From contig NZ_KN050693.1 in the NCBI RefSeq assembly GCF_000745485.1, positions 535,995 to 599,994 on the forward strand: a DNA stretch of 64,000 bases, written 5' to 3'. The notes beneath the pieces are model-generated. The model worked only from the letters and a program-made list of their open reading frames with translations. It did no database searches and was not told where the DNA came from. Both the position numbers and the translations under genes were made by a program. The stretch comes from Methanobacterium veterum. GTDB taxonomy: Archaea; Methanobacteriota; Methanobacteria; Methanobacteriales; Methanobacteriaceae. How positions within the stretch are numbered: the stretch's first letter is position 1; each line of letters opens with the position of its first letter. Shown here one piece after another: positions 8,837 through 17,090 of the stretch.

Positions 8837-10309
8837 ATGAAAGCGATAATTGTAGGTGCTGGATTTGGTGGATTGTCTCTAGCAGCATTACTTGCAAAAA
8901 ATGGATTTAATGTAACAGTCCTTGAAAAAAATGAACAACCTGGCGGAAGGGCTAGTGTTTATAATGATGAAGATTTTTATTTTGATATGGGTCCATCATG
9001 GTATCTAATGCCGGATGTATACGAAAAATTCTTTGCTGAGTTTGGGAAGAAACCAGAAGATTTTTTCAAGTTAGAAAGACTTGATCCGTCTTACAGGATA
9101 TTTTTTGGAAACAAAAAATCTGTAGATGTAGCAGCAGACATTGAAAAAAATTATATTCTTTTTGACAGTCTTGAAGAAAATGGAGCGAAAAAATTAGAAG
9201 AATATCTGAAATCTTCAAAGGAATTATACGATTTTTCATTAAATGAAATGTTGTACAAAGATTATACTTCCATACTGGACTTTTTTAACGGTAAACTTCT
9301 ACTTAAAGGATATAAAATGAATATTTTGGAAAATTTGCAGCACTATGTAAACAAGAAATTTGAAAGTGACGAAGCAAGAAAAATTCTTGAGTATGCTATA
9401 GGATTTCTTGGGGGTGCTCCTGCTAATACTCCTTCATTTTACCATCTTATGTCCCATGTAGACCTTACAATGGGAGTTTTTTACCCTCAAGGAGGAATGA
9501 GAAAAGTTGTAGATTCAATATATAAACTGGCACAATCATATGGTGTTAACTTTCAATTTAATGAGCCAGTTGAAATGTTGGATATTCATGATCATAACGT
9601 TAAAAGAGTTATAACAAGTAAAGCAGATTATGATGTTGATTTAGTTATTGTAAATGCAGATTACGCGCATTCTGAACTAAATTTCCTTACAAATGATAAT
9701 AGGACATATAATGCTAAATACTGGGATTCAAGGGTTATGGCACCATCTGCAATGGTTGTATATTTAGGTGTTGATCACACAATTGACAAACTGGTTCATC
9801 ACAATCTCTTTTTAGATGATGACTGGGAACATGGTTTCGATACGATATTTGATTCTAAAAAAGCAGCATGGCCTGAAAATCCTTCTTATTATGTGAATGT
9901 TCCATCAAGAACAGATTCATCTGCAGCTCCACAAGGTTCAGATACACTATTTATATTAATACCCCTTGCTCCGGGGCTTGAAGATAATTCTAAACTCCGA
10001 GAGAATTTCTATAATAAAATAATGGATGATCTTGAATCTAAAATTGATGAAAACATCAGAGATCATACTGTCGTAAAGCGTATATTCGCGCTAGATGACT
10101 TTAAAAGCCGTTATAATGCATATAAAGGAACTGCTTTAGGATTATCTCATACATTAAGGCAGTCTGCATTATGGAGGCCTGCCCATAAAAGCAAGAAAGT
10201 TAAAAATTTGTATTATTCTGGCCATTACACACACCCTGGAATTGGAGTTCCAATGACACTTATTTCATCTCAAATCGTCGCAGGTGAGCTTTCAGGTAAA
10301 TTTTTGTAG
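8837..10309 (+). CDS. crtI: Phytoene desaturase family carotenoid dehydrogenase (CrtI)
   Basis: About 490 residues. An FAD-binding Rossmann motif GAGFGG opens the protein (residues 7-12 from the ATG at 8837), followed by EKNEQPGGRAS, DMGPSWYLMP (a strong CrtI signature) and the C-terminal SGHYTHPGIGVPM FAD/substrate motif. The family introduces four conjugated double bonds into phytoene to give lycopene. A GTG at 8828 is also in frame, but the ATG at 8837 gives the usual MKAIIVGAG start and is preceded by GTGGT. The stop is 11 nt before crtB, so they are co-transcribed. C30 substrate use (CrtN-like) cannot be excluded, but context favours C40/C50. Confidence 0.92.
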   Translation: MKAIIVGAGFGGLSLAALLAKNGFNVTVLEKNEQPGGRASVYNDEDFYFDMGPSWYLMPDVYEKFFAEFGKKPEDFFKLERLDPSYRIFFGNKKSVDVAADIEKNYILFDSLEENGAKKLEEYLKSSKELYDFSLNEMLYKDYTSILDFFNGKLLLKGYKMNILENLQHYVNKKFESDEARKILEYAIGFLGGAPANTPSFYHLMSHVDLTMGVFYPQGGMRKVVDSIYKLAQSYGVNFQFNEPVEMLDIHDHNVKRVITSKADYDVDLVIVNADYAHSELNFLTNDNRTYNAKYWDSRVMAPSAMVVYLGVDHTIDKLVHHNLFLDDDWEHGFDTIFDSKKAAWPENPSYYVNVPSRTDSSAAPQGSDTLFILIPLAPGLEDNSKLRENFYNKIMDDLESKIDENIRDHTVVKRIFALDDFKSRYNAYKGTALGLSHTLRQSALWRPAHKSKKVKNLYYSGHYTHPGIGVPMTLISSQIVAGELSGKFL

Positions 10310-10320
10310 AGTGAGAACAC

Positions 10321-11160
10321 ATGATAGATCAAACCATTTACTCTATATTTAAAGGTGGAAGTAAAACTTATTTTTACAGCACCCTATTTTTCCCTAAAAA
10401 TGTTAAAGAAGATGTTTTTGTACTTTACAGCTTTTTGAGAAAGGCTGATGACTATGTAGATTCTATTCCTCAAGATACTGAAGGGTTTTATTCTTTTAAA
10501 GAGAGATATTATCAGGGAATTAATGGTTCTAGAACAGGAGACGTAGTAATAGATTCGTTTGTTAGCCTTATAAAACGAAAAAATTTTGATACAAGTTGGG
10601 TTGATTCATTTTTAGCTTCAATGGAGATGGATATTACAAAATCAACCTATGACACAATGAAAGATCTCCTTGTTTATCTTTATGGTTCTTCTGAAGTTGT
10701 GGGGCTTTTTATGGCTAAAATTATGGATTTATCGCAGGATTCTTATGAGAATGCACGTTATTTGGGGAGGGCTATGCAGTATATAAACTTCATAAGGGAT
10801 ATTCCTGAAGATATCGAGCTTGGAAGAACTTATTTTCCTCAAAGTGATCTTGAATTTTTTAATCTTGAATCTCTAGATGAAGAATGTATCCGTAAAAAAT
10901 CAGAAAAATTCAATGCTTTTGTTAGAAAACAATTAGATACTTATTATTCATGGCAAAAAGAAGCAGAAGGGGGATTCTCTTATATACCTTTTAGATATTT
11001 AGTTCCAATTAAAACAGCATCAGATCTTTATAAATGGACGGGATCGCAGATTAAAAAGCATCCTCATGTTGTGTATCAAAAAAAGGTCAAGCCTTCATTT
11101 CCTAATATTATTTCTAAAGTTTTATTTAATTCAGTAAGCGCAGGTTTAAGTTTTAAGTGA
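10321..11160 (+). CDS. crtB: Phytoene/squalene synthase family protein (CrtB)
   Basis: 279 residues of the squalene/phytoene synthase fold. Both Asp-rich Mg/diphosphate sites are present: FLRKADDYVD (Asp43, Asp44, Asp47) and INFIRDIPED (Asp160, Asp164) followed by GRTYFP. Condenses two geranylgeranyl diphosphates to phytoene, the first committed carotenoid step; archaea already make GGPP for membrane lipids. A GTGAG ribosome site precedes the ATG and the gene is 11 nt after crtI and 4 nt before the prenyltransferase, so this is a tight operon. Confidence 0.93.
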   Translation: MIDQTIYSIFKGGSKTYFYSTLFFPKNVKEDVFVLYSFLRKADDYVDSIPQDTEGFYSFKERYYQGINGSRTGDVVIDSFVSLIKRKNFDTSWVDSFLASMEMDITKSTYDTMKDLLVYLYGSSEVVGLFMAKIMDLSQDSYENARYLGRAMQYINFIRDIPEDIELGRTYFPQSDLEFFNLESLDEECIRKKSEKFNAFVRKQLDTYYSWQKEAEGGFSYIPFRYLVPIKTASDLYKWTGSQIKKHPHVVYQKKVKPSFPNIISKVLFNSVSAGLSFK

Positions 11161-11164
11161 GATT

Positions 11165-12013
11165 ATGTTATCATTCATGTTTAAGATATCCAGATTTAGA
11201 TTCTGGATTTATACAGGGGGAACATTTGTAGTTGGTTATGCTCTCGCCGTTAACACAATAGGGGATTTTTTCAGGCTTGATTACTACATTTATCTGTTAT
11301 ATTTTTTCTTTTTTGCAAATGTGTTTATATATGGAGTCAATGATTACTGGGATGAGGAAACAGATAAAAATAACCCTAAAAAAGATGAAAAAGAATATAG
11401 AATAGTTAATTCTGAAAAAAGGAATCTTTTAAGGGTCATTTATTTAGTTGCAGGTATCAGTCTTGTCCTGCTATTTTTTCAAACAAATTTAGAAAGAATT
11501 TTATTTTTAATATTCCTTTTACTGTCGTACTTTTACAGTTCTCCACCACTAAGGTTTAAAGAAAGGCCGTTACTGGATTTTTCATCTAATTATTTGTATA
11601 TAATGCCTGGAATATTTGCCTACAGCATGGTATCAAATTCTCTACCTTCTCTAATAATTTTAACAGGTGCTTATTTCCATATATCTGCAATGCATATATT
11701 TTCTGCAATTCCGGATGTTGAATATGACCGTGCTGCTGGAATAAATACCACTCCTGTTTTTATAGGTGAAAAATATGCATTAATTCTTACACTAATATTC
11801 TGGTCGATATTATCTGTAATAGTAATAATACTTGCAGGGTTCAGGTTATTAAGCTTTTTAGTATTATTATATCCTCTGTTTCCACTTCTACTCTTAATTA
11901 CTGACAAATTGGATATTAATAAGCTTTACTGGTATTTGCCTTATGTAAATACAGCTTTAGGTGGTTTGCTTTTCTTTGCCCTGATTGTTAATAAAAATAT
12001 TTTAAGCTTGTAA
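11165..12013 (+). CDS. UbiA-family prenyltransferase, probable lycopene elongase
   Basis: 282 residues, about eight or nine membrane helices. The two Asp-rich UbiA motifs are clear: NDYWDEETD (residues 59-67) and DVEYDRAAG (Asp184, Asp188). In haloarchaea the family member LyeJ/LbtC adds C5 units to lycopene and hydrates it on the way to bacterioruberin. Placement directly after crtB (4 nt gap) and in a cluster with a CruF homolog supports that role here; other UbiA roles (GGGP synthase-type lipid prenylation) are less likely in this context. An alternative start is the ATG at 11177. Confidence 0.8.
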   Translation: MLSFMFKISRFRFWIYTGGTFVVGYALAVNTIGDFFRLDYYIYLLYFFFFANVFIYGVNDYWDEETDKNNPKKDEKEYRIVNSEKRNLLRVIYLVAGISLVLLFFQTNLERILFLIFLLLSYFYSSPPLRFKERPLLDFSSNYLYIMPGIFAYSMVSNSLPSLIILTGAYFHISAMHIFSAIPDVEYDRAAGINTTPVFIGEKYALILTLIFWSILSVIVIILAGFRLLSFLVLLYPLFPLLLLITDKLDINKLYWYLPYVNTALGGLLFFALIVNKNILSL

Positions 12014-12322
12014 ATTTACCCATTAATATTCGTTTTTTAATTTAATCACACGTTTTTAAGCGGTTGTTTGGAACAAAATACGCTAATGAAAATAATTAAA
12101 AATAGTCATGGTAAGTATTAATAAATATATTATTTATATTATTACAGTGGGTACTTATGGTAAATTTTCACAAATACTGGATTTCGGTAGTTGAATTAAG
12201 CCCTGTAAAAACTGCAGACTGAATTACAGTACCCGAATGTGGTAAAAAGAAATGTTGTGTCTGAAAATATTTAATTTCTAATTTGGTTTGGTAGGTTTAA
12301 GGAATAATGAGAGGTGAATTTA
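12014..12322. other. Intergenic region after carotenoid cluster, about 310 bp
   Basis: Mostly AT-rich. A 21-codon frame from an ATG near 12155 lacks a convincing ribosome site and is not called. Promoter-like AT stretches near 12120-12140 may serve this region. No strong hairpin seen. Confidence 0.4.
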
Positions 12323-12652
12323 ATGGAAAAGGTATGTAATGTTTCTGATATTCCGGAAGGGGCTATAAGGGGGTTCACTGTTAAATTCAGATACCTTCTT
12401 CTGGCGAATTTAGGTGGAAAATTTTATGCTGTAGATGCTGTGTGTCCCCATATGGGCGGGTACCTCCCTATTGGCAAGTTTGAAAACGGCATTGTAACAT
12501 GTCCGGTGCACGGCTCCCAGTACGATGTTAAAACTGGAAAACTCGTTAAAGATGTCCCTGGCTTTTTGAAGATTGTTACAGGCGGAGGGTCGCGTGATTT
12601 GAACAGTTATAACGTTGAAATAGAAAATAACTCTGTTTTTGTTAAATTTTAA
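12323..12652 (+). CDS. Rieske-type [2Fe-2S] ferredoxin
   Basis: About 109 residues, a stand-alone soluble Rieske domain. Cluster ligands are Cys41/His43 (CPHMGG) and Cys60/His63 (CPVHGSQYD), with 16 residues between the two boxes, as in NirD/BphF-like ferredoxins. A GAGGTGA ribosome site at 12311-12317 sits five nucleotides before the ATG at 12323, which makes the upstream in-frame GTG at 12314 unlikely. Role unknown: electron donor to a redox enzyme. It lies between the carotenoid cluster and a gamma-glutamylcysteine-ligase-like gene, which may hint at oxidative-stress or redox functions. Confidence 0.9.
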   Translation: MEKVCNVSDIPEGAIRGFTVKFRYLLLANLGGKFYAVDAVCPHMGGYLPIGKFENGIVTCPVHGSQYDVKTGKLVKDVPGFLKIVTGGGSRDLNSYNVEIENNSVFVKF

Positions 12653-12770
12653 ATTGAGGAATGAACTGTAAAATGGATAACCGGTTTTAATGATGGGTTT
12701 AAATTTATTTGGTGTTTGAAAAAATCTGTCGAAATTTACCGTTGAAAAATCGTAGCTTCCAAAAAAACGC

Positions 12771-12819
12771 GGAGTTTTGATGTTTGCAAAAATCAAAAAT
12801 TTTATTTGATTGAAACTCC
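12771..12819. repeat. Imperfect hairpin in intergenic region
   Basis: GGAGTTT (12771-12777) pairs with AAACTCC (12813-12819), extended by G-T and A-T pairs to about 11 bp, around an A/T-rich loop. It follows the Rieske gene by about 120 bp and may be a terminator or a decayed copy of the small hairpin elements seen near 2.9 kb. Confidence 0.3.
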
Positions 12820-12882
12820 TTGAACTATTCACATTATGTCCTAACATGGCACCTCAGATATTGAAAAGCGTCACAAAGCTAT

Positions 12883-14277
12883 ATGTGGGAGAATATGAAA
12901 AGAGAGGAAGTTAAAAAGTTAATGTACAGACGGTTTATTGAACCTACAAAACTAAAAAAAGATGTTTTTACTGGAGTAGAACTGGAATTACCTATTATCA
13001 ACTTAAATAAAACGGCAGTGGATTTTAAACTAGTTCATAAATTGACTGTAAAATTTAAAAACTACTTTAACTTCAAAATAAAAGACAGAGATGAAAATAA
13101 TGTAATCTGTGCCCTTGAAGATCAGGTGACAGGTGATATCTATACTTTCGATTGTTCTTATAACAACCTTGAAATTTCATTTGGAAAAGAAAAAAACTTG
13201 TACCATGTTAAAGAAAGGTTTGAAGAATACTATAAATTTATTCAGGACGTATTAAATAAAGAAAACCATACTCTAACCGGATTAGGCATTAATCCTTATA
13301 GAAAACATAACAAACGTCTTCCTATACCTAATGGGAGATACAGGATGTTGTATCATCATTTATGTTTATATAAGTTGTATGGGGATGGAATAAACTTTCA
13401 TGATATGCCTGAATTTGGTATGTTTACGAGTGCATCACAGACTCATATAGATGTTAATTTTGATGATTTAATACTTGCCCTAAGTGTATTTTCCAAACTT
13501 GAGCCAATAAAAGCTGTTCTTTTTTCTAATTCTGTGTTAAACGGAGAAAACATGGAACTGGCCTGCAGTCGAGATATGCTGTGGGAAGACAGTATGCATG
13601 GGTATAATAAGAAAAACATTGGAATGTTTGATACCCTACCGCAAAATATTGAAGAACTCCTTGAATATTTGCTCAGTACAAGCATATACTGTACTGAACA
13701 GGAAGGGAAGTACCTTAATTTCCAACCTACTGTAGTAACTGAATTTTTTAAAAAAGATGAAATAAATGGAGAATACTTTGAAGGTGGAAAATATCATGAA
13801 ATAATATTTAAACCAAAAAAAGGGGACTTTAATTATTTTCGACCTTTTAAATTTGTTGATTTAACTTTTAGGGGCACAATAGAATTTAGATCAGTTTGTT
13901 GTCAGCCGATTAATGAAACAATGACTGCTCATGCATTCCATCTGGGACTTATAAATCAGATAGATGAAGTAAACCAAATTTTAGATGAGGATACTGCCAT
14001 ATTTAACAAGCCATACTCTTTAACTGAGCTGCGAAAAATGTTTGTAAAATCTTATCTTCCAGAATTTGTAGAGGAAAAAGAACTTAAAAAGCTTTTAATT
14101 AAAATTCTTGATCTAGCATCAAAAAGCCTAAAAGAAAGGGGAAACAAAGAGGAAAAGCTGCTAAATCCATTGTATAAGCGAGCAAAATCATTAGAAAACC
14201 CTGCTCAAAGACTGATAAAACATCTGAATTCTGGAGGAAAAATAGAAGAGCTAATCCATGAATATGGAAAGCTCTAG
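12883..14277 (+). CDS. Glutamate-cysteine ligase family (GCS2-like) protein
   Basis: 464 residues. Motifs of the GCS2 family are visible: GVELELPI near 26-33 (nucleotide/metal-binding Glu residues), TLTGLGINPYR near 145, TSASQTHIDVN near 185-195 and TIEFRSVCCQP near 340. Bacterial and plant relatives join glutamate to cysteine with ATP (first step of glutathione synthesis); relatives are also used as general carboxylate-amine ligases, so the true substrates are uncertain in a methanogen. Start is ambiguous: ATG at 12883, or ATG at 12895 with GGGAG three nucleotides upstream. Stands alone after the Rieske gene. Confidence 0.8.
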   Translation: MWENMKREEVKKLMYRRFIEPTKLKKDVFTGVELELPIINLNKTAVDFKLVHKLTVKFKNYFNFKIKDRDENNVICALEDQVTGDIYTFDCSYNNLEISFGKEKNLYHVKERFEEYYKFIQDVLNKENHTLTGLGINPYRKHNKRLPIPNGRYRMLYHHLCLYKLYGDGINFHDMPEFGMFTSASQTHIDVNFDDLILALSVFSKLEPIKAVLFSNSVLNGENMELACSRDMLWEDSMHGYNKKNIGMFDTLPQNIEELLEYLLSTSIYCTEQEGKYLNFQPTVVTEFFKKDEINGEYFEGGKYHEIIFKPKKGDFNYFRPFKFVDLTFRGTIEFRSVCCQPINETMTAHAFHLGLINQIDEVNQILDEDTAIFNKPYSLTELRKMFVKSYLPEFVEEKELKKLLIKILDLASKSLKERGNKEEKLLNPLYKRAKSLENPAQRLIKHLNSGGKIEELIHEYGKL

Positions 14278-14288
14278 TTCAATGGATA

Positions 14289-14454
14289 ACTTAATTTATT
14301 TACTTGTTTTCACTTAAATGACATACACATGTATTCTGGCTGATATTTAATGTGTGATGATGCTCTGGTTCATATTGATGGCTTAATTAACTTGTTTTTA
14401 CTTGATGGCATATTATATGTATTCTGGTTGATACTTAACATGTGGTAGTGCGTT
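14289..14454. repeat. Diverged tandem duplication, two units of about 75 bp
   Basis: Unit 1 (about 14289-14365) and unit 2 (about 14382-14454) share TTAATT, ACTTG, ACTTxAxTG(A/G)CAT, ATGTATTCTGGxTGATA and CTTAA/TTTAA xATGTG in the same order. It fills half of the 328-bp gap between the GCS2-like gene and the M20 peptidase gene. No open frame; function unknown. Confidence 0.6.
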
Positions 14455-14605
14455 ATTATAATTTTTACAAGTCCAGATACATAGTTGTTTAAACTGCTAA
14501 AATTAATTATTAATTTTAATTTATAAACAAATGAAAAAATTTAAATTCACTGTAGTAACACTTTACTTAAAAACTTAAACATTTTTTAAGTAACAGGTGA
14601 ACATT

Positions 14606-15718
14606 TTGGATAAACAGCGATTACTGGAAACATTTTCAGATTTAGTTTCAATTTACAGCCCCTCCCTTTCAGAAAGACTTGTTTGTGATTATTTAAGTTT
14701 TAAGCTTAGCAAATTAGGATTTACCCTTCATGAAGATTTAGTAGGTGAAAAGATTGGGGGAAACAGTGGGAACTTATATGGATTTTTACCAGGGGATGAA
14801 TCTTTAGAGCCACTGCTTTTCTGTGCGCACATGGATACAGTAGAACCTGCCAAAGGAAAAAAAGCCATATTCCATGATGATGGGTCAATTACATCAAATG
14901 GAGACACTATTTTGGGATGCGATGCATTATCTGGAGTATCAGCCATTATAGAAGCGGTTACAGCAATAAAAGAAGAAAACATAAACCATCGTCCAATAGA
15001 AGTATTATTTTGCGTTGCAGAAGAGATATATGGTCTTGGATCAAAGTTTTTTGATTATTCTATGATAAAATCAAAAGAATCATACACTCTTGATTTATCA
15101 GGAGAAGTTGGATCAGCTGCTTATAAAGCGCCTTCACTCCTTACTTTTGATATAATCATAAAGGGAAAGTCAGCTCATTCTAGTTTTAAATGTAAAGAAA
15201 ATGTTAATGCGATAATCGTTGCTGCAAAAGCACTTGCACAAATAAAAACCGGCAAGATTAATGAAAACTCTACATGTAACATAGGACTTATTCAAGGGGG
15301 ACGCGCTCCAAATATTGTGCCTGATTTATGTGCTGTTAAAGGAGAAATAAGAAGTTATTCCCATGATGAGACTTTTAGATTATTAGATGAAGTTATAGAA
15401 ATATTTTCCAAAATAACGGAAGAACACGGGGCCAAAATGCAAGTTACACATGAACTTCGTATAGAAGCATATGAAACACCATTAAACCATTCTGTTATAA
15501 AAAGGTTTCAAAATGTATGTGAAAAATTAGGCATTCCTTGTAAACTATGCTCCACACTCGGTGGTAGCGACAACAACAACATAGAACAGCATGATATAAA
15601 TGGACTTGTGCTGGCGGCAGCCATGAACGGTTGCCATTCCTGTGAAGAATGCACTTCTGTTTTTGAACTTGAAAATATAACAAAAATTGTAATTGAATTG
15701 ATGAAGGGTGAAATTTAA
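14606..15718 (+). CDS. M20-family metallopeptidase (PepT-like)
   Basis: About 370 residues. The M20 di-zinc ligands are visible: CAHMDTV (His-x-Asp) near 79-83, LGCDALSG bridging Asp near 118, EE in CVAEEIYGLGS near 150, LDLSGE near 175, and a His in GSDNN...GCHSCEE at the end. Resembles tripeptide aminopeptidase/carboxypeptidase-type M20B enzymes; cytosolic peptide turnover is likely. The AGGTGA at 14595-14600 five nucleotides before a TTG at 14606 marks the start; the GTG at 14597 lies inside the ribosome site itself. Confidence 0.85.
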   Translation: MDKQRLLETFSDLVSIYSPSLSERLVCDYLSFKLSKLGFTLHEDLVGEKIGGNSGNLYGFLPGDESLEPLLFCAHMDTVEPAKGKKAIFHDDGSITSNGDTILGCDALSGVSAIIEAVTAIKEENINHRPIEVLFCVAEEIYGLGSKFFDYSMIKSKESYTLDLSGEVGSAAYKAPSLLTFDIIIKGKSAHSSFKCKENVNAIIVAAKALAQIKTGKINENSTCNIGLIQGGRAPNIVPDLCAVKGEIRSYSHDETFRLLDEVIEIFSKITEEHGAKMQVTHELRIEAYETPLNHSVIKRFQNVCEKLGIPCKLCSTLGGSDNNNIEQHDINGLVLAAAMNGCHSCEECTSVFELENITKIVIELMKGEI

Positions 15719-15891
15719 AAGACACTGATGAATACAGCACACTTAAACAACGTTTAGCCGCGCAAAATGAGATTATATTAACTCTAGAAAGGAACAGGCT
15801 GCAAAATGAAACACTAATTAAACAGATCTGATGATTATGTCATAAAATTGAACAGTTAGAAGCTAGAATGATGAAATACCTAATGCCTTGA
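15712..15891 (+). pseudogene. Remnant of a small coiled-coil protein
   Basis: One frame reads through a heptad-like stretch (DEYSTLKQRLAAQNEIIL, then LERNRLQNETLIKQI), hits two consecutive TGA codons at 15829-15834, and continues with HKIEQLEARMMKYLMP to a third stop at 15891. No ATG, GTG or TTG begins the frame after the peptidase stop at 15716-15718. Leu/Ile spacing and charged flanks suggest a formerly functional coiled coil now broken by stops and lacking a start. It could instead be chance in AT-rich DNA. Confidence 0.35.
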
Positions 15892-15913
15892 TTAATTTAT
15901 GGAGGAAATACTT

Positions 15914-16003
15914 TTGGATAATAGTAATATGTCTTTAAGCTTTTTAAATGAAGCATACAAATGTAAACCTGCAGATTTGAAAAATTTTCATATAATATTT
16001 TAA
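15914..16003 (+). CDS. Candidate 29-residue micro-ORF with strong ribosome site
   Basis: A GGAGG at 15901-15905 lies eight nucleotides before a TTG that opens a 29-codon frame (begins MDNSNMSLSFLNEAYK, contains CKPADLK). There is no recognisable domain. The ribosome site is the main support; the frame may be a real micropeptide or the decayed 5' end of a lost gene. It lies upstream of the PAP2 gene and downstream of a coiled-coil remnant. Confidence 0.3.
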   Translation: MDNSNMSLSFLNEAYKCKPADLKNFHIIF

Positions 16004-16071
16004 TAAACTTTTACATTAGACTTTTATTAGATTAAGGATTATATATTGCCAGTTGAAATAAAATATCTTTA

Positions 16072-16842
16072 ATGAAAAATGAATCAAACAAATTTGCTAT
16101 AAAATTGAAATTATTCGAATTTGGATTTAATAAAAAACTGTTTTTTATTTTATGCATAACCATATTATGGCTGGCTGCTTTGATAGCTTATCTTACCCCT
16201 AATTTTAATCACTGGTTTTTACTAAATTTCAACTCATTACGTACTGATCCACTATTTGCCTCTTTATGTTATTATTATACTTATTACATGCTTTATGCTA
16301 TCATACCTCTTGTTTTAATCTTTTATTTAGCGGCTTTTAAAGTTAATAAATTAAAAAAATACAGGATGGTACTTTTCCTTGCCTTTATAACTCTGGCCAT
16401 CGGCATTCCAATATTAGATATAATAAAGTTATATTCAGCTGTTCCGCGTCCATGGATACTCTACCTCGATATTAATAGTTTATATCATGGAAGGGGGACT
16501 TCTTTTCCTTCCGGACATGCCTTTCAAGCATTTGCAGGTACATTACCAATTATAATCTGCTTTTTAACCAGTGATGGGTATTTTAAAAGAAACAATATAA
16601 AAATTGCATTAGCAATTTTATTGCTGATTTTTGCAATAAGCCTTTCTTTCAGCAGGATATTGGCCGGCATGCATTTTCTAACGGATGTTTTATTTGGAAT
16701 TGGGCTTGCAATGTTTCTGATGGTTCTATTAGCGGTTCTATTAAAATGGTTATTAGATACTGGAAATTTAAACCTTAAAAATGAAAAATGGCATGCTCTT
16801 GTATTTACTATTTTGATAGTATTAGATCTAATTTATCTATGA
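16072..16842 (+). CDS. PAP2-family membrane phosphatase
   Basis: 256 residues, about six membrane helices. All three PAP2 motifs are complete: KLYSAVPRP (Lys119 to Arg126-Pro), FPSGH (Ser147-Gly-His149) and [12 protein letters not shown] (Arg195, His201, Asp205). Such enzymes dephosphorylate lipid phosphates such as isoprenyl diphosphates or phosphatidate-like substrates on the membrane. In an archaeon with polyprenol-linked glycan synthesis, undecaprenyl-diphosphatase-like activity on polyprenyl diphosphate is plausible (inference). Monocistronic; no clear ribosome site. Confidence 0.88.
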   Translation: MKNESNKFAIKLKLFEFGFNKKLFFILCITILWLAALIAYLTPNFNHWFLLNFNSLRTDPLFASLCYYYTYYMLYAIIPLVLIFYLAAFKVNKLKKYRMVLFLAFITLAIGIPILDIIKLYSAVPRPWILYLDINSLYHGRGTSFPSGHAFQAFAGTLPIIICFLTSDGYFKRNNIKIALAILLLIFAISLSFSRILAGMHFLTDVLFGIGLAMFLMVLLAVLLKWLLDTGNLNLKNEKWHALVFTILIVLDLIYL

Positions 16843-16979
16843 ATTAAAATTAAACAAGATTAATTTATATTTATTTGAATCAATTTTATCAGTAATTTAA
16901 TATTATGTGGGTATTAATGGGATTATAAAAAATTAAAAAAGGATATTTTAATTAAATTTTCTTCATTAATTTTACTATT

Positions 16980-17056
16980 TTTAGCCATATGGTCGTTAAA
17001 TGTTGATATGTTTAGCCACATGGTCGCTATATCTGATTTGTAGTGACATGATCAAT
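16980..17056. repeat. Short direct repeats with GCCAyATGGTCGyTA core
   Basis: Two adjacent units of about 31 bp (about 16980-17010 and 17011-17040) share TTTAGCCAyATGGTCGyTA, and a third partial copy (TGACATGATCAA) follows. They sit between the convergent PAP2 and RsgA genes. They may be decayed iterons, a protein-binding site or part of a terminator region. Confidence 0.4.
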
Positions 17057-17090
17057 CTAAAATGAGCAGATGGTATGATATCCAATACAA

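Noticed and set aside
12155..12220. 21-codon frame (MVNFHKYWISVVELS...)
   Set aside because: No convincing ribosome site; probably chance.
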